From Pseudomonadota bacterium (GTDB lineage: Bacteria; Pseudomonadota; Alphaproteobacteria; UBA828), in the NCBI GenBank assembly GCA_027624955.1, contig JAQBTG010000020.1, forward strand, positions 1 to 61,859: a stretch of DNA of 61,859 bases. Reading direction: 5' to 3'. Below are positions 26,517 to 36,071 of the stretch, one piece after another. Position 1 is the stretch's first letter; every line of letters begins with the position of its first letter. Under the pieces are notes generated by a model, which saw only the letters and a program-made list of their open reading frames with translations, had not been told where the DNA came from and did not search any database. Position numbers and translations under genes: made by a program.

Positions 26517-27790
26517 GCGCTGGCCAATCCGCTCAGCCAATCCGGCACTGTGTCGCGCGCAATCAGAGCGTCATAATCGAGGCGCGGGCGAACTAGAGCG
26601 GCCTCACCGCCATGCACCATCGCCTCGGCAGCGGGCAGGCGGCTGTTGTAGTTTGACGACATCACCGCGCCGTACGCACCGACGTCCCGCACGGCGATGA
26701 GATCTCCGGCACGCAATTCGGGCATTGGGCGGTCGGACCCGATCACATCGCCGCTCTCGCAAATTGGGCCGACGATATCGACCGGCGACACCTCGCCGGG
26801 ACGCGGTGCGACGGCCTGAATCTCGTGCCATGCGCCATAGAGCGCGGGGCGTAAAAGATCGTTCATCGCCATATCGGCGATCACAAATTGCTTGTTGCCG
26901 TTCTGCTTTACGCGAATGACGCGAGCCAGCAACAACCCGGCGGGAGCCGCCATCCAGCGCCCCGGCTCGAGTGTGACTGCTGCTCCAAGAGCGCGACCGG
27001 TGCGCTGCACCAAGGCACCATATTCGTGCAAATCCGGCGGCGCTTCGCCGCGATAAGAAATGCCGAGCCCGCCGCCAAGATCAAGACGCGAAACCGCATG
27101 TCCGTTGGAGCGCAGCCGGAGGAAGAGCTCGCCGACGCGGGCGAAAGCGGCCTCAAACGGCGCGAGAGACGTCAGTTGCGAACCGATATGAATCGCTAGG
27201 CCCACCATATCGACACCGTCCATGCCAGCGGCGCGGGCATAGAGCGCCTCTGCCTGATCGAATGCGATGCCAAATTTATCCTCGGCCCGGCCGGTCGAAA
27301 TCTTGTCATGGGTTTCAGCGTCGACATCCGGATTAACCCGCAGCGAAATCGGCGCGCGCACGCCACGCGCCGCGGCAAGCGACGCCAGCAAATGCAGCTC
27401 ATCCTCGGATTCAACATTGAACTGGCCGATGCCGGCATCAAGCGCGTCGGCCAATTCGTCACCGGTTTTGCCAACGCCGGCGAAGACGATCTTGGCCGGG
27501 ACGATATCGGCCGCAAGTGCCCGGCGAAGCTCGCCGCCGGAGACAATATCCGCCCCGGCACCGGCGCCAGCGAGACAGCGAACCACCGCCTGATTGTCGT
27601 TTGCCTTCAGGGAATAGCATACCAAGGCATCGCCCACCGCCTGGCTAAAGGCCTGGAAGCGCGCGAGCAGCGCAGCGCTCGAATAGACGTAGCACGGCGT
27701 GCCGAATTGCTCGGCCAGTTGACTAAGCGCGACATCCTCGGCGAATAGCTCGTTGCCACCGGTGCCGTCCCGGTACGTAAAATATTCCAT
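26513..27790 (-). CDS. lysA: Diaminopimelate decarboxylase
   Basis: A 425-aa PLP enzyme of the alanine-racemase-like fold that makes lysine from meso-diaminopimelate. The PLP lysine is Lys62 in CYSLKANDN. Other family marks are VFAGVGKT, INVESE-like FNVESEDEL, the HIGSQ motif AIHIGSQLT, LDLGGGLGISY, LEPGRWMAAPAG and CESGDVI. It is 28 bases downstream of lptM and co-directional with argH, an arrangement common in alphaproteobacteria. Confidence 0.95.
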   Translation of the reverse strand: MEYFTYRDGTGGNELFAEDVALSQLAEQFGTPCYVYSSAALLARFQAFSQAVGDALVCYSLKANDNQAVVRCLAGAGAGADIVSGGELRRALAADIVPAKIVFAGVGKTGDELADALDAGIGQFNVESEDELHLLASLAAARGVRAPISLRVNPDVDAETHDKISTGRAEDKFGIAFDQAEALYARAAGMDGVDMVGLAIHIGSQLTSLAPFEAAFARVGELFLRLRSNGHAVSRLDLGGGLGISYRGEAPPDLHEYGALVQRTGRALGAAVTLEPGRWMAAPAGLLLARVIRVKQNGNKQFVIADMAMNDLLRPALYGAWHEIQAVAPRPGEVSPVDIVGPICESGDVIGSDRPMPELRAGDLIAVRDVGAYGAVMSSNYNSRLPAAEAMVHGGEAALVRPRLDYDALIARDTVPDWLSGLASA

Positions 27791-27818
27791 GCCGTCTTTT
27801 TCCGAAGTATGGCCGCCG

Positions 27819-27959
27819 TCAGGCCGATTGGCGGGGCAGCTCTAGAGTGGATTCTTGAGGCGGCGCCTCAAGCGCGCCCCGCTTGCCGCATCCCACCAAC
27901 GCCACAACCAAACCGAGTGCGGCGAGGATGGTCAACAGCAGGCTGAGCTTGCGAATCAT
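27819..27959 (-). CDS. lptM: Small lipoprotein LptM-like (46 aa)
   Basis: A 46-aa prolipoprotein: basic start MIRK, hydrophobic core [16 protein letters not shown], lipobox LVGC (Cys24) and the family-defining [10 protein letters not shown] just after the cysteine, equivalent to the GxKGPLYxPP of E. coli LptM (YifL). LptM helps mature the LptD/LptE lipopolysaccharide-export complex. Its ATG overlaps the argH stop as ATGA and it ends 28 bases before lysA, so it is cotranslated in the argH-lptM-lysA operon. The short length means automated calls often miss it. Confidence 0.9.
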   Translation of the reverse strand: MIRKLSLLLTILAALGLVVALVGCGKRGALEAPPQESTLELPRQSA

Positions 27960-29428
27960 AAGAAGCGCTGCCGCGCGCGCGTCACTTGCGCACGCACCTG
28001 ATTGGGCGCCGTTCCGCCGTAGCTGGAGCGGCTTTCGACGGCGCGGACGGGATCCAACACATCGCGCGCCGCTGCCACGATGCGTGGCTCAACAGCTTGC
28101 AGTTCCTCAAGCGGTAACTCGTCCAAGCGGCACGCCAATTCATCGGCGCGGCGAACGACGCGCCCAGTGACATGATGCGCATCGCGAAATGGCATACCCA
28201 GCTCGCGCACCAGCCAATCTGCGAGTTCGGTCGCCGTGGCATGTCCCTTCCCGGCGGCGCTGGACATGGCGGCGGTATCCACCTGTAAGTCGCGTATCAT
28301 GCCGGCCGAAGCGCGCAGACAAAGCGAGAGCGAGTCGAATGCATCGAACACCGGCTCTTTGTCTTCCTGCATGTCCTTGGCGTAGCTCAGCGCCAAGCCC
28401 TTCATCACCGTCAAAAGCGCCACCAGCGCGCCAGTGATGCGCCCGGTCTTGGCGCGCACCAATTCCGCCGCGTCAGGATTACGTTTTTGCGGCATGATCG
28501 ACGAGCCGGTGCTGAAGCCATCGGAGAGCCGGATAAAAGCGAATTGGGCGCTTGACCAAATGACCAGTTCCTCGGCCAAGCGCGACAAATGCACTGCGGA
28601 GATGGCGGCGGTGCTCAGCGCTTCAAGGGCGAAGTCGCGGTCCGACACCGCATCGATGGAATTGGCCGCAACACGATCAAAACCGAGCGCCGCAGCACTT
28701 GCCTGGCGGTCGATCGGAAACGAGGTGCCAGCCAGCGCCGCGGCACCGAGCGGGGATTCGTTGAGCCGGCTGAGACAATCGCTAACACGGCCGCGATCGC
28801 GGCCGAGCATTTCGACATAGGCCAGCAAATGATGACCGAAGGTCACCGGCTGCGCCGATTGCAAATGGGTAAAGCCCGGCATCACGGTCGCCGCATGCTC
28901 TTCAGCGCGGTCAATCAGCGCGGCCTGCACATCGCGCATTTCCCTGTCAGTCACTTCCAGCGCCGCACGCACCCAGAGACGGAAATCCGTCGCCACCTGG
29001 TCGTTGCGCGACCGCGCCGTATGCAGGCGCCCGGCGGCGCTGCCGATGATGTCACTCAGGCGCGATTCGATATTCATGTGGATGTCTTCCAATTCGCTTT
29101 TAAAGGCGAACCGGCCGTCCTCGATTTCATCCCGGATGGTGTCGAGCCCGGCTTGAATTTTGAAGCCATCTTCTGCGGGAATAATGCCCTGGGTGACAAG
29201 CATTTCGGCATGCGCTTTGGAAGCGGCGATGTCTTGAGCGTAGAGCCTGCAATCAAAACTGACGGAAGCGTTTATCGCCGTCATGAGATCATCAGGCGCG
29301 GAATCAAAACGCCCGCCCCACACGGTATTCACGCCTTGGGGTTTTGCATCACGGGGATTCGCCGATTTGGCGGAGGCGCCGGACACCGCCGCGTCGCCGT
29401 CCTGCTTGGTCTTTGGGTTGCCGCTCAT
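27956..29428 (-). CDS. argH: Argininosuccinate lyase
   Basis: A 490-aa lyase of the fumarase/aspartase superfamily that releases arginine and fumarate. The signature loop [12 protein letters not shown] is at about residues 307-318. Other conserved parts are [58 protein letters not shown] and the closing [12 protein letters not shown]. The N-terminal 35 residues before WGGRF are low in conservation, so a downstream start is possible, although ATG 29428 is kept. It is the first gene of the argH-lptM-lysA run. Confidence 0.95.
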   Translation of the reverse strand: MSGNPKTKQDGDAAVSGASAKSANPRDAKPQGVNTVWGGRFDSAPDDLMTAINASVSFDCRLYAQDIAASKAHAEMLVTQGIIPAEDGFKIQAGLDTIRDEIEDGRFAFKSELEDIHMNIESRLSDIIGSAAGRLHTARSRNDQVATDFRLWVRAALEVTDREMRDVQAALIDRAEEHAATVMPGFTHLQSAQPVTFGHHLLAYVEMLGRDRGRVSDCLSRLNESPLGAAALAGTSFPIDRQASAAALGFDRVAANSIDAVSDRDFALEALSTAAISAVHLSRLAEELVIWSSAQFAFIRLSDGFSTGSSIMPQKRNPDAAELVRAKTGRITGALVALLTVMKGLALSYAKDMQEDKEPVFDAFDSLSLCLRASAGMIRDLQVDTAAMSSAAGKGHATATELADWLVRELGMPFRDAHHVTGRVVRRADELACRLDELPLEELQAVEPRIVAAARDVLDPVRAVESRSSYGGTAPNQVRAQVTRARQRFL

Positions 29429-29539
29429 GTTCCGATTCCGCGTTGGCGTTTCGCGCCGTTTTCAGGGGCGACTCGTGCCCCATCGGTTCCGCACGGGCGC
29501 ATAATGGCGCTATTTTTTCGGCAATCAACCGTTTCGTTG

Positions 29540-30160
29540 TTATTCCGTCGCCCTTGCGTCATCGCGCAAAAACTCGGCCAGGCCGTCAGCGACGTCGTTT
29601 GGAGGGGCCAGGGAATCGATCGAACCGCGATAATCCCCGCGCGGGCCGAGCAAATATGTGTTGGCAGAATGGGCATAGATATAGCCGCCGCCCTCTTCCC
29701 GTTGCCTGATCCGAATGACACCAAAGGCATCGAGGATGCGGGCTATTTCCGCTTCTGATCCGGTGAGACCAATAATCGCCGGGTGAAAATTATCGACATA
29801 GCCGGCCAGTACGTCTGCGCTGTCGCGCGCCGGATCAAAAGAGATGAAGAGCGGCTGGACTTTCTCGACCTCTGCTCCTAGTCGGTCCAGAACCTCCGCC
29901 AACAATGCCAATTCCATCGGGCATACATCCGGGCACCATGTGTAGCCAAATTGAATCAGCAGATAGCGCCCGCGAAAATCCTGCTCGCTCACGCGTCGCC
30001 CGTCATGGGTGGTCAGCGAAAAATGCATGACCTCGCCGTCGGTTTGCGCTCGGGCGCCGGCGCTACCGATGGGCAACGAGGCGAACAGCATTATCCCTGC
30101 CATCAGGACGGCAGCAAAAGCAATTGCTGGAACAAACGTTGAAATAGTGGAGGGCCGCAT
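29540..30160 (-). CDS. SCO1/SenC family copper chaperone
   Basis: A 206-aa thioredoxin-fold protein that delivers copper to cytochrome c oxidase or keeps its CuA cysteines reduced. An N-terminal hydrophobic anchor spans about 7-30. The metal site is Cys76 and Cys80 in TWCPDVCP, with His164 in YIYAHSANTYLL; FISFDPARDS is also family-typical. The frame can start at TTG 30175, but ATG 30160 is preferred. It lies 29 bases after hbd in the same direction, yet no oxidase genes are near. Confidence 0.92.
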   Translation of the reverse strand: MRPSTISTFVPAIAFAAVLMAGIMLFASLPIGSAGARAQTDGEVMHFSLTTHDGRRVSEQDFRGRYLLIQFGYTWCPDVCPMELALLAEVLDRLGAEVEKVQPLFISFDPARDSADVLAGYVDNFHPAIIGLTGSEAEIARILDAFGVIRIRQREEGGGYIYAHSANTYLLGPRGDYRGSIDSLAPPNDVADGLAEFLRDDARATE

Positions 30161-30189
30161 GATCCGTTGCCGCAAACGTCAAACCAGCA

Positions 30190-31062
30190 TCAGCGCGTTG
30201 GAACGGGCGTCTCGCTGGAATAATCGTAAAAACCGCGACCGGTTTTGCGGCCCAGCCAACCGGCCTCGACATATTTAGCGAGCAGCGGGCAGGGGCGATA
30301 TTTGCTGTCGGCCAGGCCTTCATAAAGGACCTGCATGATGGCGTGGCAGGTATCGAGGCCGATGAAATCAGCGAGCTGCAGTGGCCCCATGGGATGATGC
30401 GCGCCTAGGCGCATGGCGGTATCGATGGATTCCACCGTGCCGACACCCTCATACAGCGCGTAGATCGCTTCGTTGATCATCGGCAACAAAATTCGGTTTA
30501 CGATGAAGGCCGGGAAGTCCTCGGCCATAGCTGTTTTTTTGCCCATCTTCACCGCGACGTCGCGCACCTGCTCATAGGTGTCCACGTCGGTGGCAATGCC
30601 GCGCACCAGTTCAACAAGTTCCATCATCGGCACCGGATTCATGAAGTGCATCCCCATGAACAGGCCGGGCCGGTCGGTGCTGGCGGCAAGCCGCGTCACC
30701 GAGATGGAAGAGGTGTTGGTGCAGATGATGGCGTCAGGCTTAATGATGCCCTTGAGACTGGCAAAAATTTCTTTCTTGATTGTTTCGTTTTCCGCCGCCG
30801 CCTCGATTACCAGATCCGCATCCTTCAGATCCGCAACACCGGCACCGGTTTTGATCCGCCCCAACGCCCCATCGCAGGCAGCCTGGTCAATCATTTGCTT
30901 GCGCACCTGCCGGCTCATATTTCTGTGGATCGTCGCCATCGCGGCCTGCAACACCGCATCGTCAACATCTAGGAGCGTCACCGTAAAACCGTTCAGCGCC
31001 GCGACATGAGCGATACCGCTGCCCATTTGGCCCGCGCCGATTATGCCGATGTGTTCAATCAT
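30190..31062 (-). CDS. hbd: 3-hydroxybutyryl-CoA dehydrogenase
   Basis: A 290-aa NAD-dependent dehydrogenase that oxidises (S)-3-hydroxyacyl-CoA (or runs in reverse). The Rossmann motif is GAGQMG (9-14), the active-site motif is FMGMHFMNPVPMMELVE with its catalytic histidine near residue 141, and the dimer domain has FIVNRILLPMINEAIYAL and GAHHPMGPLQLADFIGLD. It lies 8 bases behind etfA, which links CoA-thioester oxidation directly with electron transfer flavoprotein. The stereochemistry is opposite to that of PhaB products. Confidence 0.94.
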   Translation of the reverse strand: MIEHIGIIGAGQMGSGIAHVAALNGFTVTLLDVDDAVLQAAMATIHRNMSRQVRKQMIDQAACDGALGRIKTGAGVADLKDADLVIEAAAENETIKKEIFASLKGIIKPDAIICTNTSSISVTRLAASTDRPGLFMGMHFMNPVPMMELVELVRGIATDVDTYEQVRDVAVKMGKKTAMAEDFPAFIVNRILLPMINEAIYALYEGVGTVESIDTAMRLGAHHPMGPLQLADFIGLDTCHAIMQVLYEGLADSKYRPCPLLAKYVEAGWLGRKTGRGFYDYSSETPVPTR

Positions 31063-31070
31063 GGCCGGCC

Positions 31071-32024
31071 TCAGTTCTTAGATATTTTTTGTTTGTCCAG
31101 CTCCTCAGCGAGCTCGGGGAGCGCCTTAAACAAATCGGCAACCAAACCATAATCCGCAATCTGAAAAATGGGCGCCTCTTCATCCTTGTTAATGGCGACG
31201 ATCACCTTGCTGTCTTTCATCCCGGCGAGATGTTGGATCGCGCCCGAGATGCCGACGGCGATATAGAGGTTGGGCGCCACCACTTTTCCGGTCTGCCCGA
31301 CCTGATAATCGTTTGGCACGTAGCCCGCATCGACCGCGGCGCGCGACGCGCCGACGGCGGCGCCGAGCCGATCGGCGACGGCTTCAACCAAAGGAAAGTT
31401 TTCGCCGCTCTGCATCCCGCGCCCGCCGGAAACGACGATGTCCGCGCTGGTCAATTCGGGCCGCACTGAGACGCTCAATTCATGGCGCTCGAAGCGCGAC
31501 AGGCCCTGGTCTCCGGGGCCGCTAATCGCTTCAATAACCGCCGACCCGCCGTCCACTGCGGCGGCATCAAACGCGGTCGCGCGTACTGTGATAACTTTGC
31601 GGGCATCCTTGCTACGCACGGTCACCATGGCGTTGCCGGCATAGGTCGGGCGAACAAAAGTGTCGGCCGAGACGATTTCAGAAATCTCGGATATCTGTGC
31701 GACGTCGAGCAGCGCCGCCACGCGCGGCATCACATTTTTGCCGGATGTCGTGGCGCAGGCCAGCAGCGAATCGTATTTCTCCGCCAGACCGACAATCAGC
31801 GGCGCCAAATTCTCGGCCAGATCATGACCATATGCGGCATCGTCGGCATGCAGCACCTTGGTGACGCCGGCAACGGCTGCCGCGGCTTCGGCCACGCCGG
31901 CGGATTGCGCGCCGGCAACCAGAATATGAACCTCGCCGTCCAACTGCAACGCCGCGGTAACCGCGTGCAGCGTGGCGCGTTTCAACTCTATATTGTCATG
32001 TTCGGCAAGGACGAGAGAGGCCAT
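31071..32024 (-). CDS. etfA: Electron transfer flavoprotein, alpha subunit
   Basis: A 317-aa FAD-binding subunit that with EtfB passes electrons from acyl-CoA dehydrogenases to ETF-quinone oxidoreductase. The FAD signature region is [18 protein letters not shown], then [29 protein letters not shown] and [15 protein letters not shown] 32024 begins the family N-terminus [11 protein letters not shown] and overlaps the etfB stop by one base (TGATG); the longer frame to 32156 is not used. It is the middle gene of etfB-etfA-hbd. Confidence 0.95.
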   Translation of the reverse strand: MASLVLAEHDNIELKRATLHAVTAALQLDGEVHILVAGAQSAGVAEAAAAVAGVTKVLHADDAAYGHDLAENLAPLIVGLAEKYDSLLACATTSGKNVMPRVAALLDVAQISEISEIVSADTFVRPTYAGNAMVTVRSKDARKVITVRATAFDAAAVDGGSAVIEAISGPGDQGLSRFERHELSVSVRPELTSADIVVSGGRGMQSGENFPLVEAVADRLGAAVGASRAAVDAGYVPNDYQVGQTGKVVAPNLYIAVGISGAIQHLAGMKDSKVIVAINKDEEAPIFQIADYGLVADLFKALPELAEELDKQKISKN

Positions 32025-32773
32025 CACAGCACCTTGGCTTCGTTTTGCAATTTGTCGACCAACTCGGCCACGCTTGCGACCATCACACCGGCTTCGCGTT
32101 TGGGCGGCGCGGTGACGTTGAGAATTTCGAGGCGCGGCGCGGCATCCACACCCCATTCCTCGATCGTCTTGGCGTCGATCGGCTTCTTCTTGGCTTTCAT
32201 GATGTTAGGCAGCGACGCGTAGCGCGGTTCGTTGAGGCGCAGATCGGTCGTCACCACGGCGGGAAGCTTGATGGTGAGCGTCTCCAGCCCGCCATCAATT
32301 TCCCGTGTCACTTCGGCCTCGCCGTCGCCGAGCGTGATCTTGGAGGCGAACGTCGCCTGGGGCCAACCAAGAAGTGCCGCCAACATCTGCCCGGTCTGAT
32401 TGCTGTCATCGTCAATCGCCTGCTTGCCGACAATCACCAAACCAGGCGATTCCTGCTCAACCACCGCCTTCAGCACCTTAGCCACGGCGAGCGGTTGAAT
32501 ATCCTGTTCCGCCAACACATGTACGGCGCGATCGGCGCCGATGGCGAGCGCGGTCATGAGGGTTTGGCGCGCTTCTTCAGGGCCTGCCGTCACCACGACA
32601 ATCTCCTCGGCGATGCCGGCCTCCTTCATGCGCACCGCTTCCTCGACAGCGATTTCACAGAATGGATTGATCGTCATTTTGACGTTGGCCGTCTCTACGC
32701 CGGTGCCATCCGCTTTAACGCGAACTTTCACATTTGCGTCGATCGTGCGCTTGATCCCGACAAGCACTTTCAT
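32024..32773 (-). CDS. etfB: Electron transfer flavoprotein, beta subunit
   Basis: A 249-aa AMP-binding subunit of ETF. It starts [19 protein letters not shown] and shows [23 protein letters not shown], the [25 protein letters not shown] segment and the late [21 protein letters not shown] signature near the recognition loop. It leads the etfB-etfA-hbd operon. The 222 bases upstream before the PduO gene hold no other gene that I can see and presumably contain the promoter. Confidence 0.95.
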   Translation of the reverse strand: MKVLVGIKRTIDANVKVRVKADGTGVETANVKMTINPFCEIAVEEAVRMKEAGIAEEIVVVTAGPEEARQTLMTALAIGADRAVHVLAEQDIQPLAVAKVLKAVVEQESPGLVIVGKQAIDDDSNQTGQMLAALLGWPQATFASKITLGDGEAEVTREIDGGLETLTIKLPAVVTTDLRLNEPRYASLPNIMKAKKKPIDAKTIEEWGVDAAPRLEILNVTAPPKREAGVMVASVAELVDKLQNEAKVL

Positions 32774-32995
32774 ATTGCGCGGGCTCCTACTGGATTAAAT
32801 CAAACATTTGCCGTGGCGCCAGGCGCAGCAGGCATGAAATCAGCGGCGTGGCCCTTGCCTTTCGCATTCGCAACAAACCGACCGTACCGATCAAGAGGCG
32901 CAGCGTAATGCCCCAACAGCGCGGCGTCAACGGTCCGAAAATTCAAGGAAATGTCGCTGGATTGGCTAATTATGTTGCAACGCAGCATAAGCCCT

Positions 32996-33550
32996 TCAGC
33001 GCGTCGCTCCAGGCACCCAAAGCACGTCGCGTGCACCGCCTTCATTGTTGACGCGGGCGAGTTGAAATAGGTGATCGGAGAGGCGGTTAAGATAGTGGAT
33101 CGCCACCGGATTCAGCTTCTCCTGTTGGGCCAAAGCCACAGTTAGGCGCTCAGCGCGACGCACTGTAGTACGCGCGACGTGAAGTTCGGCTGCGGCGGGC
33201 GAGCCGCCAGGCAAAACGAAGGATGTAAGCGGTGCCAGGACGCTGTTCATGGCGTCAATTTCCCGCTCCAGTCGCTCGACCTGGGCGGCGACGATGCGGA
33301 GCGCTTCGGCGCCATCTTCTGGCCGACACAGATCTGCACCGACATCGAACAGATCGTTTTGGATGCGCGCCAGCATCTCGTCGCTGTCGGCGGTACAGTG
33401 GAGCCGCGCAACGCCGATGGCGGCATTTGCTTCGTCCACCGCGCCATAGGCTTCAACGCGGAGGTCGCATTTGAGCACGCGCGCGCCGCCGCCCAGCGAG
33501 GTCTCACCTGCATCGCCGCCACGCGTATAGATTTTTGTCAGAAGAACCAT
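32996..33550 (-). CDS. PduO-type cob(I)alamin adenosyltransferase
   Basis: A 184-aa ATP:cob(I)alamin adenosyltransferase that forms adenosylcobalamin. The N-terminal ATP-binding motif IYTRGGDAGETSLGGGARV is near residues 7-25, and the trimer/active-site features VDEANAAIGVAR, FVLPGGSPAAAELHVARTTVRRAER and YLNRLSDHLFQLAR follow. It can supply the cofactor for the class II ribonucleotide reductase at 20-22 kb. It lies 5 bases behind the twin-transmembrane gene. Confidence 0.94.
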   Translation of the reverse strand: MVLLTKIYTRGGDAGETSLGGGARVLKCDLRVEAYGAVDEANAAIGVARLHCTADSDEMLARIQNDLFDVGADLCRPEDGAEALRIVAAQVERLEREIDAMNSVLAPLTSFVLPGGSPAAAELHVARTTVRRAERLTVALAQQEKLNPVAIHYLNRLSDHLFQLARVNNEGGARDVLWVPGATR

Positions 33551-33555
33551 CGCTG

Positions 33556-33774
33556 TCAGTCTTTCTTGACGACGAAAACGAGAATCGCCAGCAGAGCAAT
33601 GGCGATAAACTGAATGCCAACCCGCCAGCGCATGAATTTGTTGCTGCGATCGGATGTTTTTTTGCCTTTGCGGCCACCGGACATCGAACCGATGCCGAGG
33701 ACCAGAACAATTACCACCGCGCCCATGGCGATATAAACGAGGATTTCGAGAATGCTGGCAATCGAATCAGACAC
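33556..33774 (-). CDS. Twin-transmembrane HIG1-like small protein
   Basis: A 72-aa protein with two hydrophobic helices (about 8-28 and 50-69) separated by a basic loop (GGRKGKKTSDRSNKFMRWR). The NKFMRWRVGIQFIAIALL text fits the twin-transmembrane/HIG1-like family often seen next to cobalamin adenosyltransferase genes in alphaproteobacteria. HIG1 proteins in mitochondria associate with respiratory supercomplexes; whether this one does is unknown. It is probably cotranscribed with the PduO gene. Confidence 0.85.
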   Translation of the reverse strand: MSDSIASILEILVYIAMGAVVIVLVLGIGSMSGGRKGKKTSDRSNKFMRWRVGIQFIAIALLAILVFVVKKD

Positions 33775-33857
33775 GCGTCACGTCCTTGGTGAGGCTCCAA
33801 TCATAAGCCGCTTGGCGGCAATTGAATATGTAAATTCGGCCAAGTAAACTCTGCCGC

Positions 33858-34193
33858 ATGGCTGTTTCCGATAGAGATACTGGCGAACCCGCCTCCCGCA
33901 CGCCTGACACCGCCGTTCCGGTTGCGTGTTTTTCCGTGCTGACGGAAGCCGATCCTTCCGCCGTACCGAGGGTGCTGGAGATATTCGCGCTACGCGATCT
34001 CATTCCAAGCCAAATTCATGTCACCCGGAGCGGCGGCAACAATGTCCGGGCGCCGGAAGCCGAACTGACCATCGACGTCCAAGTCCCCGGCGTGGGGCGC
34101 GAGGCGAGCGAAGCCATCGCGCGCAAAATACGCGCGATAATTTGCGTGCACTCTGTTTTGACCAGCGAACGCCTGCCGCATGGGTCGGTGTGA
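33858..34193 (+). CDS. Stand-alone ACT-like domain protein
   Basis: A 111-aa protein. After a 20-residue polar start, the remainder has the beta-alpha-beta-beta-alpha-beta pattern of an ACT domain: ACFSVLTEADPSAVPRVLEIFALRDLIPSQ, then a beta strand IHVTRSG, an acidic strand AELTIDVQVPG, helix EASEAIARKIRAII and strand VHSVLTS. This resembles the regulatory subunit of acetolactate synthase, but no catalytic subunit is nearby. It may bind an amino acid. It is divergent from the twin-transmembrane/PduO genes, 83 bases away. Confidence 0.75.
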   Translation: MAVSDRDTGEPASRTPDTAVPVACFSVLTEADPSAVPRVLEIFALRDLIPSQIHVTRSGGNNVRAPEAELTIDVQVPGVGREASEAIARKIRAIICVHSVLTSERLPHGSV

Positions 34194-34220
34194 GCCGCCC
34201 GGGAGAATTATCCCGGGCGC

Positions 34221-35066
34221 TCAGGCAGCGCCGGCCATGCGCGCCACTGCCTCCTCGGTGCTCCAGACAGCGTTTGCGATATAGCGGAAATTTGTGATCG
34301 CCGCCAAATAACCGTCGCCTTCGGGCAGTTTCGCCGCCGCCGTCGCATCCTTCACCACGGCAACCTCGAAGCCCTGCTCCAGCAATTCCCGGAGATGAGA
34401 CTCGGTGCAGAGATTAGCCGACATGCCGGCCAATATGATTTGATCCACATGGTTCTTCCGCAGTTGAAGAACGAGATCGTTGGCCTCCGGCCCGTACATC
34501 TTGTGCGGCGACGTGACGATGGTCTTTCCGTCATCGATGTATTTCTTGTATTGCGGCATGAAATCGGCGCCCGAGTTTTCAAAGCCGTCCATGGTGTATT
34601 GGCTGGGGCGGTCGAACATGCCGATCGCGTGCATGAGCTTTTCCAGCGCTCCCTCGAAACGCCATCCCTTATCGGTAGGATAATAATAGTGTGGCGATAC
34701 CGCGACGGTCAGGTTGGCGGCTTTGGCGGCGGCGAACAGGCGGTCAATATTGGCCACCGTGTTGTGCTCGGTCACGCTCTCTCCGACGACGCCCCATGTC
34801 ACGCCATCGGGGCTCAAGAAATCGATCTGCGGGTCGGTGATCACCAGCGCCGTGCGCGGCAGGTCGAGCTTCATGTCCGATGGCGGCAGGGCCGGATTGT
34901 CCGGCGGTGCATAGGGATCGCCCGCGGCATGGGCGGAAGTCGGGGCGATCGAACCTGCCGCCAGCGCGCCTGTCGCAGCCGCTACGGCCACTCCACCGGT
35001 GAGAACTTTCCGCCGGCTTATGCCTTCATCTTTGAGCTCTGGATCTTTTTTATCGCTACTGCACAT
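34221..35066 (-). CDS. Tat-exported isochorismatase-family hydrolase
   Basis: A 281-aa cysteine hydrolase of the isochorismatase/nicotinamidase superfamily. The catalytic triad is readable: Asp in LVITDPQIDFL, Lys in VTSPHKMYGPE and Cys in LAGMSANLCTESHLREL with the preceding cis-peptide region. The N-terminus carries a twin-arginine signal (ISRRKVLTGG at 16-25, then Ala-rich core and AHA cleavage site near 47), so the folded enzyme is predicted to be exported. Most family members are cytoplasmic. No substrate can be assigned. It is a single gene by spacing. Confidence 0.88.
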   Translation of the reverse strand: MCSSDKKDPELKDEGISRRKVLTGGVAVAAATGALAAGSIAPTSAHAAGDPYAPPDNPALPPSDMKLDLPRTALVITDPQIDFLSPDGVTWGVVGESVTEHNTVANIDRLFAAAKAANLTVAVSPHYYYPTDKGWRFEGALEKLMHAIGMFDRPSQYTMDGFENSGADFMPQYKKYIDDGKTIVTSPHKMYGPEANDLVLQLRKNHVDQIILAGMSANLCTESHLRELLEQGFEVAVVKDATAAAKLPEGDGYLAAITNFRYIANAVWSTEEAVARMAGAA

Positions 35067-35178
35067 TTACTTCCCTTCCGATTGTGTAATTCCGAATCGT
35101 CTCTCCTGGTAACATTGGGCTGATCGGTCCGCAATCGGCGTCACAATGCTGTAACGCATGCTCATAGTTTAGTGAGAA

Positions 35179-36048
35179 TCAAAGAGCGTTGAGAAAGGCG
35201 GATAATTCAGCCGGCGCATCCAACATCTCTCGCAAGCGATCGGGCGTGTGGCCGGCGGCGCGCAATTCCTGCAACGTCAAAGCGCGGTCGCGCTTGGCGA
35301 AGCGCCGACCCGACGCATCGCGCAACAGCGCGTGGTGCGAATATTCGGGCGTGTCGAGGCCGAGGAGCGCCTGCAACAGGCGATGAATATGGGTGGCCCC
35401 GAACAAATCTTCGCCTCGCGTAACCAGGGTGACGCCCTGCAGATGATCGTCGAGGGTCACCGCAAGATGGTAGCTGTTCGGCGTGTCCTTGCGCGCCAAC
35501 ACCACGTCGCCCAGAGGCGCCGGATCGGCGGCGATATCGCCGCGTCCCTGCTCATGCCAGGTCAATGCGCCAGCCGCGGCAACGGCTGACGCCATATCGA
35601 GACGGAGCGCATGCGGCACACCGGCGGCCATGCGCTCGGCCCGAACGGCAGCCGAGAGGGCACGGCAGGTGCCGGGATAGATGGGGCCCTCTGGGCCATG
35701 CGGCGCTGCGCCGGCGCGGGCGATCTCGGCGCGGATGTCACGGCGTGAACAAAAACACGGATAGATCAGACCCTCTGCCTCTAGAGTTTCGAGCGCCTTT
35801 CGGTAATCCGCCAAATGCTCTGATTGGCGGCGCACCGGCTGTTCCCATGCGAGGCCGAGCCAGGCGAGATCCTCTCGAATGGCGTCTTCGAATTGCGGCC
35901 GGCAGCGCGCCACATCGATGTCCTCGATGCGCAGCAGAAACCGCCCGCCCGGACCCTCCGCCGCGGTGGCGGCGATCAGAGCCGAATAGGCGTGGCCTAA
36001 ATGCAGATAGCCTGACGGGCTGGGCGCGAAGCGGGTGACTGGAGGCAT
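35179..36048 (-). CDS. gluQ: Glutamyl-Q tRNA(Asp) synthetase
   Basis: A 289-aa truncated GluRS paralogue that loads glutamate onto queuosine in tRNA(Asp). It has the class I HIGH-like motif HLGH (16-19), LLRIEDID, the zinc-site cysteines in CFCSRRDI and GTCR, and the KMSKR-like RRFAKRDRALTL. It lacks the anticodon-binding domain of GluRS. ATG 36048 gives the family N-terminus PPVTRFAPSPSG; the frame upstream to 36129 is not used. It lies 23 bases behind a CoA-transferase gene. Confidence 0.93.
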   Translation of the reverse strand: MPPVTRFAPSPSGYLHLGHAYSALIAATAAEGPGGRFLLRIEDIDVARCRPQFEDAIREDLAWLGLAWEQPVRRQSEHLADYRKALETLEAEGLIYPCFCSRRDIRAEIARAGAAPHGPEGPIYPGTCRALSAAVRAERMAAGVPHALRLDMASAVAAAGALTWHEQGRGDIAADPAPLGDVVLARKDTPNSYHLAVTLDDHLQGVTLVTRGEDLFGATHIHRLLQALLGLDTPEYSHHALLRDASGRRFAKRDRALTLQELRAAGHTPDRLREMLDAPAELSAFLNAL

Positions 36049-36071
36049 CCCCGGCGCTCGCACTGCCGATG

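Noticed and set aside
28589-29758. 389-codon open frame opposite argH
   Set aside because: It lies antisense to a clear argH, has low-complexity His/Arg/Gly-rich text and no ribosome site. It is a shadow of GC-rich coding sequence.
32774-32995. Possible gene or RNA between etfB and the PduO gene
   Set aside because: The frames here are short and filler-like, and no tRNA or known RNA fold was recognised. It is probably just the etfB promoter region.
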